In this document: positions 11,337 through 35,836 of the stretch, piece by piece
Numbering within the stretch: position 1 is the first letter of the stretch
How the letters are laid out: each line of letters opens with the position of its first letter
The notes under the pieces: model-generated
Database searches by the model: none
What the model saw: only the letters and a program-made list of their open reading frames with translations
What the model was told of the DNA's origin: nothing
Source: Centroberyx gerrardi
Lineage: Eukaryota; Chordata; Actinopteri; Beryciformes; Berycidae
Length of the DNA stretch: 64,000 nucleotides
Assembly (NCBI RefSeq): GCF_048128805.1
Contig: NC_135999.1
Location: forward strand, 22,493,659-22,557,658
Direction: 5' to 3'
Program-made: the position numbers and the translations under genes

Positions 11337-11429
11337 CTCCCTGAGGTTTATAGGGAACAGTGAACAGTTTTTGAAGTCAGACCAAAGCGAACACACAGTG
11401 ACAACACATCTGTCACTGTCTCCCATTGC

Positions 11430-11575
11430 AGCACAACACCTGCGGCTTAGCAAAAGGCTCACCTCAGCTGACGGTAACACAACTGTTAGGGTAATAAAAG
11501 CACTAAGTGGAGGCACAAAGGACGACTAATCAAGTACAGAGTGGAGGTATCTGTCGACAGTGATGGAGACTATGG
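11430..11575 (+). other. noct: Proposed noct first coding exon with 5' UTR
   Basis: A possible acceptor (ctcccattgcag, exon from about 11430) precedes a 5' leader. ATG at 11563 then gives Met-Glu-Thr-Met and one G before the donor gtaaga at 11576. That G plus TG from 14591-14592 makes Val, so the join reads METMVCPMGGG. The in-frame stop at 11527-11529 excludes a longer N-terminus from this exon. If the acceptor is not used, transcription could start here instead. Confidence 0.55.
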
Positions 11576-13350
11576 GTAAGAGAGAGCAAGTCTTTATTTC
11601 ATTCTAGATCAGGCCATGTTGGGGTGAGTCTGTGTCACCCATGGGTGTTTTGAGTTCATCCATAACATAATTTGTGGATATTATATCAGTAGTCTTTCTC
11701 TACTGTCAATTTAAATCTCAAAAAGTAAACTTTTTAGAAATCAAGAAAAATAAGATTGACACCCAAGCATTTTAAATCTTTAAGTCATTTTGAATCTGAA
11801 TGGAACCTGAAGCCATGAAACTTACTCGGCACATAATTGTCAGTATATCATTTCAGTTAAAGTGTCTAAAAATGTAGTTTGAGTTGTAAGGTTTTCATGC
11901 AACAGTAGGGCTCTGTATATCTGGATAGTCGTTTTACTCAAATGTTGCTGTGGAGCAGATGCCGTGGATTAGTCACCAAACCACAGTCTGGCTGGTGGTG
12001 GCATGTGTGGACTGGGGTTGTTGTTGAAATAGATGTGTTAAAGTTTGTCTAAATGCACCAGGTTTTGTTTGTATTGGGGAAGGGGGGGGGCAGCTATTCG
12101 TGGAGTTGAGTTTTGTCAGTAAGTCTCTATCTCAGTCACACGCACATACACACACACACACATACACACAAACGCAAACACAGACAGATCCTAAACCTCC
12201 AGTGGTCATCTAGGGTCTGACCTCTCCTTTTATAGTCACATGGCTCCGGTCTAGAGGACCTGAGGAGAGAAGTTAGACAGCAGAATTTGTTTGTTAGACT
12301 GTGGAGCAGAGATCAGCTCCATGTGGCTTTCCTGTTCATGTTGGAATTTGATAGAAATTGAATAGAAACTTGAAGCTAATTGTTGAAATGACCCCAAACC
12401 TTATGGGAGGAACTGCATGATTATGTTCTACAGTGATAATGCTGTTTATCTTGCTAGATATTATGATCACAATTATTAGTTTCAGTGATCAAGTGCAAAT
12501 CATGCATTTTTTGCATGTTATATTGACATTTTGACTATTTTGCATGCTAAATGAAGTGAAATTAAACTGAATTTCTCAGTATTGCAGCATTCGAATGGCG
12601 GAAAGTAAAATTGTGGCATACGATTATATATAATTAATTATAAACAAGTAGTTGTTGGTGCGGACAAGATCATGTAGTCTCTCTGTCATGTCTGTTTGAA
12701 GAACGTCTTTTCTCTAACAAAGTGGTTGGTGCCATGGGTCTAATTCAACAAAACATCTGTGACAGCAGGTGACTTCTTGATAACCCCAGTGACAAACCCG
12801 CACTCACACACTCCACCCTGTAACATTTAGATTAGGTGGCTGGTAAATGGTGCTGACTGTCTGATGTCCTCTGTAGTCACCATTTGTTCATCACTCTTGT
12901 TCACCTTGGATTATGGTACAGAGGATTGCAACATGAAATCCTGTGTGTTGGTAAATGCTGTACAAAACGGTTAGGAGGTTAACTGGAAAGGTCAATGGTT
13001 AAGACACTTCTGCTTTTAGAATATTACAGCACAAGTATCTTATGGCATCTATATAGAAACCTTTACTTTTTATTCCTGCTGTGATTTCTTGCTTTAAATG
13101 TAATTATTGAAGAACTTTAAGATTTGTTCTTAAAGGAAAAGAGTGTTATACATAGCATGCATTAATATTATTAATATTATTGCTTATTGTCTGCGGGCTC
13201 TGGAATTGAACAAGCCTGACGCTATTTGTCTGAGTCAACATTCAAATTCAGTCAATTTGACCCACTTTCGTTTGACCCAGTGCAGTTCAAAGTTTTCACA
13301 GCCACCATGTGAAATAGTCGTGGTCCTGGACTAGAGGGACAGATGATGTC

Positions 13351-13391
<41 letters not shown>

Positions 13392-13526
13392 CAACGTCAT
13401 TGCCCATTATCAACAAGGTCTGAGCTCTGTAAACCAGCTATTGAAGGTCCTCTCCCTCTCAGCACTAACACTTCCAACACACAAGACCATTTGGTTAACA
13501 AATAATATCAAAGAGGCCATTCACTT

Positions 13527-13564
<38 letters not shown>

Positions 13565-16500
13565 CAGGACAAACAGCTTGGGCTCAGCTTGTTTTCAACA
13601 TGTTTATCTCATGTTTAAACAATGCAAAGTATAGTTCCTCTCTGCGTCAATCTTTTGGCAGTCGTTGGGAAGTTTGAGTCTTATTTTTGGGTGCATTAAT
13701 GATTGGATTTACATTTTGAGCTGACACACCTTGCTGAAGGGGAAAAAAGAGTGCTGATTTCCATTTAAGCTGTCATGTGGTGCACATGAGTCAGGATCAG
13801 AAGCACTTTTGTCACAGAATGAAATACATCTGCAGGAATTTGTCATGGTGACACTGGCGGTGCAGATAACTTTGACGACTGTGTGAGATTATCGTGCCTG
13901 TGAGAGGTGCGCTCACTCTCGTCTTTTACTTTAACTTCTACTGTCAACCGACAGACCATAATAATCTGAGCGGGGTTCAGGACTGAAGGTCAACAAACAC
14001 ACACACACACACACAGAAATGTAAGCATAGTGCATATCTTGCTACAAAAGAATCCTTTTCCCATAGCTCAACATTCCAGACAGTGATGCCATATATAGAT
14101 AAATTGGTTTATCAGTGGCAGAATATTTTTACTGGTCTGCATCTTGATGTTCAGTCTCTCACCTGACAGTGAACTTTAGCTCATCATTTGGCATCTGATT
14201 GGCTGGAGGTATTACAAGAAGTGGTTTGAATAAGTGGGAGAGGATCACCTGCTGGCAGATGCAATAAAAAGCAAAGAGGGCAGGAATCAATGCAAGGTGG
14301 AGTTAATTGGTCAGAAATTTCCACTCAAATGACTCTCCAATTTGACAAACCCACCAGGAGACATTGGCAACTTTGTGAATTTTGAGGATTTGTGTCACAG
14401 CACCACCTGCTTGTCAGTGGAGCACAGGATTATTTGCCGTAAATGTGACTTTACCCAAATTCCAGGTTTTAGTGCACGGATTAAGTCTTAATAATTACAA
14501 ATATACTTAATGGAGTTCTGTTTTTCCTTCTCTCCCTCTCCAATCCCATCCACCTCCCTTCTCCATCCCTGTGTTCCTCCTCTTCTCCAGTGTGTCCGAT
14601 GGGTGGAGGGGTCACCCGGCTGTATAACGCCCTGACTCAGACCCTCAGCAGCAGCAGCAGCAGCAGCAGCCGTCCTCTCCCTCTCCCCACATCCCACCTC
14701 GACCCCCACCAGCATCCAGACACGGACCTGGATCCAGCTTTCTGCCAGGTGACTACTTCATTCTTTTGTTCATCCCATCTTTTTTGCTCAAAGTGTAGTT
14801 TTCTGAAGTGAAGCAGGAGATACAAAAGCTGTGTCCAGTACAGAAAATTGTTAAAACAGTTTCAAGTGTTACGGTTTTAAAGGCACCTGGTTTGATATTT
14901 GGTCATCGTCAGCATTTGGCAGGATGCACAAGACATAGATTTAAGCTAATGTGCATGGCGGTCATGTGTCCCTTGCAGGAGCGGCAGGGGCCCCCTGTGT
15001 GTCCCCCCGACCCGCTGGAGCTGCTCCGGCAGTGTGAGGAGGCGCTGAGGGACCGACCGCCTCGCTTCCACAGGAGCTTCATCCACCCCAGTGATGGAGA
15101 CGGCGCCCCCAGCAGCCCCATCAGGGTGATGCAGTGGAACATACTGGCCCAAGGTAGGCTCCTTAATTAGATTTATGACTGTGTGTAATGCCGCGTTCAT
15201 GTCATGTCGGATTTACCGTAAATACGACCTGCTGACTGGGAAAAAGCATTCACGTCAGCCGTCAGTAAACAGTAGTAAGTAGGACATGTGGGTCCGATTT
15301 GTCCCACTTGGCATCACAATTTGCGGAGGTGTGTCAACACAGTCAGCAAACATGGCAGCGAATCCAGTGATGCCCAAGATGATAAAAATCTAAATTGGCA
15401 GTCATACTCTATTCACACAAATAGAATCAACTCTCCTTACAAAAAGTGAGCGATATCTGCTGCAGTTAGATTATGGCTGATTTGAAATTCATAAAAATGA
15501 TTTTGGATGTGGGTGTTTCAGTGAGTTAAAGGACAATCCAATTTTTAAATTTTGTTTAAAAGTTTGTGCCAATCGTCAAGGTTGCCCCTCTCCTTTATAT
15601 TATTGCTGGTAGAGTCTGCACACAGTGCTCAGTGATCAGGGCTTGTTTTCCTCCCTTCAGAAGAAGCCATTTGCTACCAGTCATTCTTATGCAGTATGAA
15701 AAACGACTGTCCCAGACTTACTGTTATTCACCTGACGCCCACAGGGAGAAATGGAAGTCTCTGCCAGGAAATAATCCCTCAAAACATGTCGCTTTGCAAA
15801 CTTTACCGTCACATCCACGTCTTCATGTGTCGTGCCAAAACAACACGATGAAAACGAGTAAATGTTAAAAAATCTAATTATATATGGCATTACAACATCA
15901 TCGAGGGAAATGTAAAGTAGACGTAGACAGAAGTAAATTGGCTGCAACTCTAAATGACACCAATACTCTCCTTTAAACACGTGAACGCTTCCAAGTTGTA
16001 GAAACTAGATCCCATCCCGTTCTTCCTCTTCTTCGGATGTGACATGAACGCAGCATTACCCCATACCACATGTTAAAAATAGAACGTACAGGCTCAAGTT
16101 TGACTTCTTAATGCTCAAGTTAGATCTCTCCTCTGTCTCCTGTCCTCCAGCGCTGGGTGAGGGAGTTGACAGTTTTGTCCAGTGTCCCCTGGAGGCCCTC
16201 AGCTGGTCCCAAAGGAAGTACCTCATCTTAGAGGAGATCCTCACCTACCGACCTCATATCCTGTGTCTACAGGAAGTAGACCACTACTACGACACCTTCC
16301 AGCCAATCCTGGCAGGCCTGGGTTACAGCAGCAACTTCTGCCCCAAGCCCTGGTCGCCGTGTTTGGATGTTGAGGGCAACAATGGACCAGATGGCTGCGC
16401 GCTGTTCTTCGATCAGTCGCGCTTCGAGTTCCTGGACAGCGTGGGCATACGCCTCTCTGCCATGCTGATTCCAACGAACCAGGTGAGTGAACGATGGCTA

Positions 16501-17172
16501 GAATATGTCAATTTCACTTCTAAAACTTTACTCTGTGCACTAACTTTGCCTTCGTACCTTATGTCTGATGTAATTCACATTATTCACATAGATAGAAAGG
16601 CATTCCCAAGCACCTCTGACAGTTGACATGCTGCTCTCTTGCCACAGGTTGCTGTGGTGACGATGCTACGGTGTCGACTCACAGGGAGATGTGTGTGCGT
16701 GGCGGTGACGCACCTGAAGGCCCGCAGCGGCTGGGAGCGATTCCGCAGCTCCCAGGGCTCCGACCTCCTGCGCCAACTCCAGAACTTCATCCAGAAACTC
16801 CCCGGCGGGCCCCCGGGTGCTCCCGCCATCGACTCGGACATGCCTCTGCTCATTTGCGGCGATTTCAACGCAATCCCAACTGAGGACGTTTACCGGCGTT
16901 TCGCCTTGTCGCCTCTCGGTTTGGACTCGGCCTATAAGAAGCTTAGCCGGGACGGTGTGACAGAGCCAGAGTACACGACGTGGAAGATTCGGCCTACGGG
17001 GGAATGCTGCAGCACACTGGACTACATCTGGTACTCTCAGAACAAGCTGAGTGTGGAGGCGGTTTTGGACATGCCCACTGAGGAGCAGATTGGGCCAAAC
17101 AGGCTTCCATCCTATAATTATCCATCTGACCATCTTTCTCTGGTGTGTGACTTCAGCTTTAAAGAGGAGTGA
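11563..17172 (+). CDS. noct: Nocturnin (EEP-fold NADP(H) 2'-phosphatase)
   Basis: Five coding exons: 11563-11575, 14591-14748, 14979-15153, 16151-16482 and 16648-17172, with matching phases and GT-AG ends, total 400 aa (human about 431). Nocturnin belongs to the CCR4-type exonuclease/endonuclease/phosphatase family; it was first described as a circadian deadenylase and is now known to dephosphorylate NADP(H) to NAD(H). Visible landmarks are IRVMQWNILAQ at the domain start, catalytic Glu in LQEVDHYYDTF (about residue 157), GDFNAIPTED (Asp 298, Asn 300) and YPSDHLSLVCDF with the terminal catalytic His (about 388). The start METMVCPMGGG was chosen because exon 1 has an in-frame TAA 36 bases upstream and splices in phase to CPMGGG, matching the human internal VCSMGTG. 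This form lacks the long mitochondrial presequence of human NOCT. A Ser run (AGC repeats) follows, and there is an extra Gly/Pro-rich loop PGGPPGAPAIDSD before the GDFN strand. Exons 2-5 are near certain; exon 1 is inferred. Confidence 0.93.
13349..13563. repeat. Two (TG)n microsatellites in noct intron 1
   Basis: (TG)n at 13349-13390 and at 13531-13563, about 140 bases apart. The rest of the intron (11576-14590) shows no exon or named repeat. Confidence 0.95.
14649..14670 (+). repeat. AGC triplet repeat in noct coding exon 2
   Basis: About eight AGC codons encode a Ser run just after LTQTL. The human protein has only a short SS at this place, so the tract probably arose by repeat expansion. 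Confidence 0.85.
15186..16058. mobile_element. Non-autonomous DNA transposon in noct intron 3
   Basis: The left end taatgccgcgttcatgtca and the right end tgacatgaacgcagcatta are inverted repeats of each other over about 19 bases with one mismatch, and similarity continues inward (gtcgga against ggatgt). The 873-bp interior has no transposase-like frame. No clear target-site duplication was seen, so the superfamily is not assigned. Confidence 0.7.
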
Positions 17173-18184
17173 AAGAGTGAGGAAGGTAGGAACTAAAAAA
17201 CAGGAAGGGACAAACTTGAGAAGAGACTTGTGGCCTCTGGGTCGGCTTCACTTGACGAGTTTGTGTGTCAGTGGAAGGCGGGTTACTGTGACTGAGATAA
17301 AGAAAGTCAGGTAACTTATGACACTCAAGCTGCAGGATCACACACTGCAACAAAGAAGTCCTACCTCCCCTGACTTAACACTAAAGCTGAGCTGTTGTTG
17401 TGTCCCACATGTGAGACGTGCAAACGCAAATCACTGAAGCATTGAAACCAACGGATGGAGTTGGTTTCGGTCAGATCTTCAATTTTGTCGTAAGATCACT
17501 TCAAAGGATAATGCTGTTCTACAATTAAGATGCTGTTAGCCTCCACCAACCTGGAAAAGCTAAAGAGCGGTTTATGCTGCTGATGTCACATGTACGAATT
17601 TCATTTGAATTGGTGTTTTTTACATAAAGATTTGAATGTTGAATAACTTTGAGAAATCAAAACTGGTTCAGTTAGGTACATTTTAGTGCACAACAAGTAT
17701 TGGGAAACATGAAGGTCAGCTCACTTTGCAATATCCAAAAGACATGCAAGTTTATAAAATGTGTGTGTAAGGATGTTTTAATACATGAAACCACTGAATT
17801 GGGCTTTTCAGAGCATTTGTAGCTAAAGTACAATAGTTCCTACTTGGGTCCATTTGTTTGCACAGCTGTGTACTGACTGAACGCTCTGGGAAAGACACCG
17901 CTGGCTAAAAACACAGCAGCACATCAAAGCTATGTACAGACACTCGCCCGATTTGCACCATACTTGTAAGACACTGTAAGTACTTAGATGACACCTACTT
18001 TGTGTAAAAGCCTGTTCTTATTTGATGCCTTTGTTATTGCAAATGATTGTACCTTAACCCCAAACACTCATGCTGTTTCATGTTTTTTATTTATCAGTTG
18101 AAAATAATCCTGAGATTGAGTGTTGTTGATTAACTGTAATAACAGTTGTACTTGATGCTGCCAATGTACTACAGAGTGAATGAG

Positions 18185-18190
18185 AATAAA
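18185..18190 (+). terminator. noct: Poly(A) signal AATAAA of noct
   Basis: Canonical AATAAA about 1.01 kb after the noct stop codon, followed by a GT-rich stretch (gtgtttttgc...cttgtg), as expected downstream of a cleavage site. It defines the likely end of the noct 3' UTR (17173 to about 18210). Confidence 0.65.
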
Positions 18191-18210
18191 GTGTTTTTGC
18201 AGTATACTTG

Positions 18211-19600
18211 TGCGGTTTATTTTTCCCCTGATCACCATTGCTTCTGCAATACAGTATTAGGTATAGGCTCAATACTGATATCCATTTTCTAAGTTAGATG
18301 GAGCAATATTGTAAAATATACCAGGTAAATAGCTCATTTACCATGTAAAAAGCTCAATTTGCTAGTAATATAGGCAGCCTTCTCATCCCCAGTTTTAAGA
18401 CATTGGAGGCGTTGGATACTTTACAATGCAAAACTCGTTTGATTAACCTTCCAGACCATCTAAACCTCTCCACAGCACTATCGACTACTACCTCTTCACT
18501 GCTTACTTTTGGTTGCTGATAATTTTGGTGATCTAGGAATTAAAGCTTACTCTACTGTTCCACTTTGTAAGTCATTCTGGATGAGAGTGTCAGCTAAAGT
18601 TTTACTATTTAAAACTTAATGTAAATGTGACAGAGAAGCCTTTGCACTGTCTGGAATTTAAGTAGCAACTCAAATCTATTTTCAACTCTGACTGGGTTAA
18701 ACACCGCCAGCTCAAATATTTGTTTCAGCTTTGAATCTAGTATTTCATTTCTGTGTATACATGGAGAAGTTAAGAAATCGTTTATCTCAGTTTAGGTATC
18801 AATGAAACAATGAGGTCTGTGAACTTAACCAAGTATGTCAAACATGCAATGCGACCACAGCGACAGTCTGCATAAAAAACATGTGTGCTACATTCTAGTC
18901 TCAACAAGACAAAATAAACTATAGTGTTATCACTGGTTAAAAATGAAGGCTTGTTCTTGGCAATCAGATTTGCTTTTGTAAATTACCTTCAAATTTAGGT
19001 GCCACTTCCTCCTTTCTTTCCTGACAAACTAACCAAAACAACACATGAAAAGGACTAAATTTGAGGTAACTAAATCACTACTTCGAAGGCAGCTACACAG
19101 GCCAATCATATTAAGTACAATTCGATTTAGTATTATGTGTCAGCTTTAAAACAGGTCTGACAATCACCATTTCAAAGAGGCCAAATAGTCGATGCCCAAA
19201 GTGCAGTCACAAAAACTGCAAAATTATTTAACGTGGCAGGGAGAATAGTCTAAAAAAAAATCTGGACATTTGCCAAACATGGACAAACTGCATCAGCAGA
19301 GAGGAACAACAGTCGCAAGTCGAAGTTCATTGACAACTGACAGGATAGTTGCTCACTCAACACCTCAAAAGTACTGTATAGCCTAAAAATGTGAGCACAG
19401 AACTGAATCAACACCTGTGTGACAGTCTCAATAAATACTGTACGTTGTGAGCTTCACAAAGCTGTAAACTGCTTGTATCCAAGGCCAACATACAAAGATG
19501 CATAACCTGGTGTAAGAAGCACAAAACCTCAACCCCTGAGCAATAGAAAATGTACTATCGTCTCATGAGTCGTCTTTCACCTTTCCCCCCCACACATATG
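18211..19600. other. Intergenic DNA between the convergent noct and elf2 ends
   Basis: AT-rich. At about 18480-18625 the words ctaggaattaaagc, tgtaagtcattctgga and gtaaatg mark a LINE/SINE-type 3' tail also seen at 37718-37790 and 57900-58015. No gene is supported. Confidence 0.5.
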
Positions 19601-19604
19601 GGCA

Positions 19605-19835
19605 GGTTTACGTTTGGAGAAAGGAGGCCTTGATCCTGTTAAATATATATGTTGGTGGAAGTCAAATGTCTTCCATGGCGTCTGCAATCACCAGATCCAA
19701 ACATCTTTGAACCTTTATGGGAAGTTCTGGAGCGCAGAGTGCGAAGAACTGGAGGATTTCCTCAATGAAGAATGGTCTAACATCAAACATTTCATATATA
19801 ATTAGGCGTTAACAATATTTTGGCCACCCCCTGTA
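19605..19835 (+). mobile_element. Tc1-like transposase 3' remnant with one terminal repeat
   Basis: One frame reads LPWRLQSPDPNIFEPLWEVLERRVR, close to the C-terminal (D)QSPDLNPIEHLWE signature of Tc1/mariner transposases, followed by stops. It is closed by ggcgttaacaatattttggc continuing to ccccctgta at 19805-19835, a Tc1-type terminal repeat (TACAGGGGGTGGCC on the other strand). The 5' half and left terminal repeat are missing. The copy is dead. Confidence 0.75.
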
Positions 19836-20003
19836 TTCTCTATATAGGGTCTCGCTACTGTTTTCAGCATGTAGTAATGTCTACCTGTGTTCACACACTT
19901 GCTTCTATGTGACAATTATCATTATATAAAATGTTTCAAACCATGGGAAAAAAACAACAACTTTCAGGTTTCAAATGTCTTTTTATATATCAGTAAAATC
20001 TAC

Positions 20004-20009
20004 TTTAAT
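20004..20009 (-). terminator. elf2: Candidate ATTAAA poly(A) signal of elf2
   Basis: The minus strand reads ATTAAA here, about 1.7 kb after the elf2 stop. No AATAAA occurs on the minus strand between the stop and this point; the next ones lie inside the noct 3' UTR. This gives an elf2 3' UTR of about 1.7 kb (21704 to about 19985), in which I see no other gene. Confidence 0.4.
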
Positions 20010-21704
20010 ACACTTTGAAACAAGAGTACAACAAAATAGAATATACTTCAAATGTTGAATATACAAACAGTTCAGTCTGAACACAAACATCTTTCTCTCT
20101 TACATCCCTCTTTTTAGATTACCAAAAAAACATAAAAAAGAAAAAGAAAGAAAATTTGAAAGGAAATGTAGGGGCAGGGTCAAAATGTAAGTTAGAGAAT
20201 CTATGCCAGCAAATTGACCCTCTGTTTTGAGCAAGAAGAAATGTGACCCGGGACCCACAGTGGCGTCGACACTGCGTAGCCAAGTCGCATAAACTAGCTG
20301 GATATACAATGCCTCTGTCTTTCTCTCCATCTAATGATTCAATGATTCAACCATAACCTTCTTGGCGGAGGTAGTAACAACCTTGCTTCATTTCCATTCT
20401 TGGTCATTGAGTTTGCATGCATCCATAAGTCTATTTGGATTTTAAAAAGACATGGCATTTTCTCAGACTCACATTTCTTTGCATTTGTACGCAGCCAGCC
20501 CACGTAGGGTTGTGGAGAAAAGAGCACATGTCTGCGAAAAACAAAGAAATTAAGAAATGCCCGAGGCTTTTCCCCCCCACCATGTCAAATAAATCTGACA
20601 ATCACATGCCTAGAGTTTTTCCTAGACACTCGAGAGGGACAAACTCCAGGCAATCTGCAAAAACAGGGAATATGTTGTAGATCCGTGGCCAAAAACCTAC
20701 GAGATTCAATCCATGTGACCGTTTAACAGCCTGATGGAGACGGGGAAACTATAATACAAACATGAGTTGTCCTAGTTTCAATAATACTGTGCTTGGTAGA
20801 AGGTATCAAAACAGACCAAAAAAACAATTCTTAGCTTACTGTTCAGACAATACATGGAAAAAAAACGTCAAAATTAAAATCTAAGGCTGTTCTGTTATCT
20901 TTAGCTCCGTAAACTGTATAGTAGATATATATATATATATATACACATACAAGTCCCTTTTTCTTTCTGATATCTCTCCTTGTAAGAGCTTCTCCCAGCT
21001 CCACTTTCTCTACAAGTCTCCTGCTCCCTCTTGCGTAGGACTCACATAGCACCGGCCATACTAGATCTGCACAGTGATAGTCAAAAACAAGTTGCTGGTT
21101 TTAACAAATGCAGAGGCAAAAATAATAAACAAACAAATGTTCTATACAAAAGCACAGCTTCGTTACATCCCCCATTTTATCTTTTTCTTTCATGTGTCAG
21201 TTCACATTTGGTTGGTTCTAATTATTTGCCTTGTTTTGTAGTGTTTGAGCTTTTTTTTTTAAGGTAGTCCCTTTTCAAAGTTTGAGTCAGCGACCGATCC
21301 GTTGACAGGGCGCAAATGTAGTGATCAAGGTTGGTCCCTTTACCTTTCTGAAGAAGTCCCTTTAAAGTCTTTGTGTGGGTTCCTATGTTGCAGGGGTTCA
21401 GTACGGCTGGGGCGCCGTACACGACGGTTTTACTGGAAGAGGTTCCTCTGTGGTTCTGAAGGAGACCAGCACAGTTCAGCCATGTTCTGGTCAGAAACGG
21501 GGAAGGTGTGAAGACAGGTTTAAGGGCCAAAAAAGGGCCTTGAGGAGTCTTTTAAAGTCTCACAGACTGTTGCTGGTTATAAGAGGAAAACTGACATCAG
21601 GGCTGTACAGACTAACCCTCTCTGACAGAAAGGGGCTAGAGGCTGATGAGGGCATGATGGGAGATGGGTATTGATAGGTGTGTGCACGCACATTTCTGTG
21701 CATT

Positions 21705-33639
<11,935 letters not shown>

Positions 33640-33881
33640 GACTCATGCTCCTCTGGGAGCGGTGCTCACTGCCAAGGGCTTGCCACAGCGCCTCCACCTG
33701 GTGGCCTCCGCCAGTGTGGTGAACAGCGGGCCCTGCAGAGAGGAGAAGAGAGACAACAGATTAACAAAACATTTGTTTTCGGTGATAAACTCTACACTGC
33801 CGGAACAGTTATGTGACTAGATTTTGTCAAAAAAGAGTTTGATAGATAATGACTGCGATGAACGCCATAACATGCTGAATC

Positions 33882-34095
33882 AGGACAGGCTAGTGGTTAG
33901 AGAGTTCATCCTTCAACCAGACAACCTGGGTTCAAGTCCCTGAGTGGACAAGCATCCACCCTGCTTAAGTGTCCCTGTTCAAGGCAATGAATCCCTACCA
34001 GCTCCAAAAGTGCTGTGTGTAGCTCACCCTGCACCCTAATCCTCTAAAGCACAGAGAATTCTCCCATGGAGATTAATAAAGTATCATCATATCAA
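33882..34095 (+). mobile_element. tRNA-derived SINE in an elf2 intron
   Basis: A-box-like tagtggttagaga (33891), B-box-like gggttcaagtccc (33928-33940), then tgtccctgttcaaggcaatgaatcc and a tail gagattaataaagtatc. Architecture and wording fit teleost tRNA-derived SINEs. Confidence 0.7.
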
Positions 34096-34422
34096 ATCCA
34101 GATGCTTTACCAAAAAGAAAAAAAGAAAAACGAGTTTTGGTTAAGCACTGGCAAAGCAGACACAGCTATCTTGTTTGCTCACTCCTAACAACGTGTCCCA
34201 ATTCTTTAGAAAGTAAAACTACCTCTCATCTGGCCCAGTTGCAGCTTAGTGCCTCCACTCTCCCCCATCTGTCCCAAACTCTAGTCCAAGGCCTTGGTAA
34301 AGGCCTACACCCCTTCCATCTTCTCCCCTCTGGGTTTGGCCTGCAGGAAGTGCCTGTCTGCTAATACAGGAAGTTATGGACTGACGGGAAGCCAAGTCAT
34401 TCACTCACACATACACAGGCAT

Positions 34423-34459
<37 letters not shown>

Positions 34460-35836
34460 GTCCAGTGGCAGACAGAAGGAGGGAGAACTAGAGCCATGGT
34501 AACAGTTGCTAAGAACCACAGGGCCACATTTCCTGCTCCAGGCTGCTCTGTGGGGTAACAATAGGATGCAAGACAGAGGGAAGGCAGGAGCATGGAGGGA
34601 CAGACAGACACACACACAACTACTCGTACTGGTTTTAATAGGCTGACTACAGTAGTTTGATGCACTCTTGCACTGGACAGTAGAGTATGGCACACTTAAT
34701 ATGTGCATATGCACAGCTACACACAAAGGCACTCATCTGCAAGCACTGCATTAAGATTACATTAAGATTACATTTCATTCGTGTCCTGCAGAACCCAGAA
34801 TCTCCAAAAGGACAACTTTCTAGAAATTAAGAAAAACTGTTTCTCATTGCCAGTCATGCATTTCTCAACATTTTATAGTGCATTTTCAATGGTTTGGCCT
34901 CATCCAAAGGTCATAACCCATTTTCAAGTACATGGAACAAAATGTGAGCTGTCAATCACAGTAAAAAAAATTGCATATATGACCTACTGCAGCTGCCTGA
35001 CCACACAACATCTTCTAACATGGTGTGTATGAGGACTTGCTCAGTAACTCTAACTGCTGTATAATTGACGAGTCATGCTGGGCTGGTGTTCCCTCCCGCC
35101 ACCGAGACGACATGGTATCGGCTGCGGTGGAACTCCTCTGTTCAATTATTCAACGGCATACAGCAGACACTCATCTATAGAGCGGTACACTCTGCTTTGA
35201 TGGGAAGAGGTTAATGCAGAGTTTCAGTGTGAATGCAGATTGTGCAACCCCGCTGTAATATATCCACCCACATCCACAGAGCTCTCAGAGAGGCGTCAAG
35301 GCACCCGCATGTGCTGCAATACAGACTCACTTGTTGAGCAGTGAACCATCATACCGACAGTTTAGAAGCAGGCTACACGAAAAACAAAACTCCACATATT
35401 TCCCAACTGCTGCACAGCTCTGCAGTTTCAGCTGCCGTCAAACTGTCTGCAGCCGGTTCTGGAGTGCCACTGTGTGCGATCGAGGCTCGGAGATCCCAAG
35501 CTGCACTAAACAGTCCAGTACTGTTCTCTGAGGTTTTTTTTCCCAGAGTTGCGCTTGACCAGTAGGGCAAATCCACACTTTGTCTGATAGTCTAGCCAGA
35601 GCAGTCTGGCTTAACTAGCATAGATTAGCTATTAGCATGGGCTCTGGGCAACTTCCTAGACTATTGTAAGCAGGGAGCGAAACTAAAGTTTTCATCCTTT
35701 GGGCAGAAGGGTGGTACAGTGAGTTGGGAAACCGCTGTTCAAGCAAGGCACTGTACACCATCACCAAGGGTGCTGTTGTGAAGCCGACCTGCACTCTGTC
35801 TATGGAGGAGGGGAAAAAGAGAATTACCCTATGGGG

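Larger units (their letters stand above)
7076..11429. other. Microsatellite-dense stretch, intergenic or noct 5' intron
   Basis: No coding exon is recognised. Simple repeats are unusually dense: (TG)n 7304-7340, (CA)n 8295-8324, (TA)n about 8653-8670, (CA)n 8844-8904, (CT)n 9019-9098, (CA)n 9206-9235, a mixed array at 10690-11176 and (CT)n 11271-11336. If the orphan block at 6.75 kb belongs to noct, this is a noct intron; otherwise it is intergenic. Confidence 0.5.
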
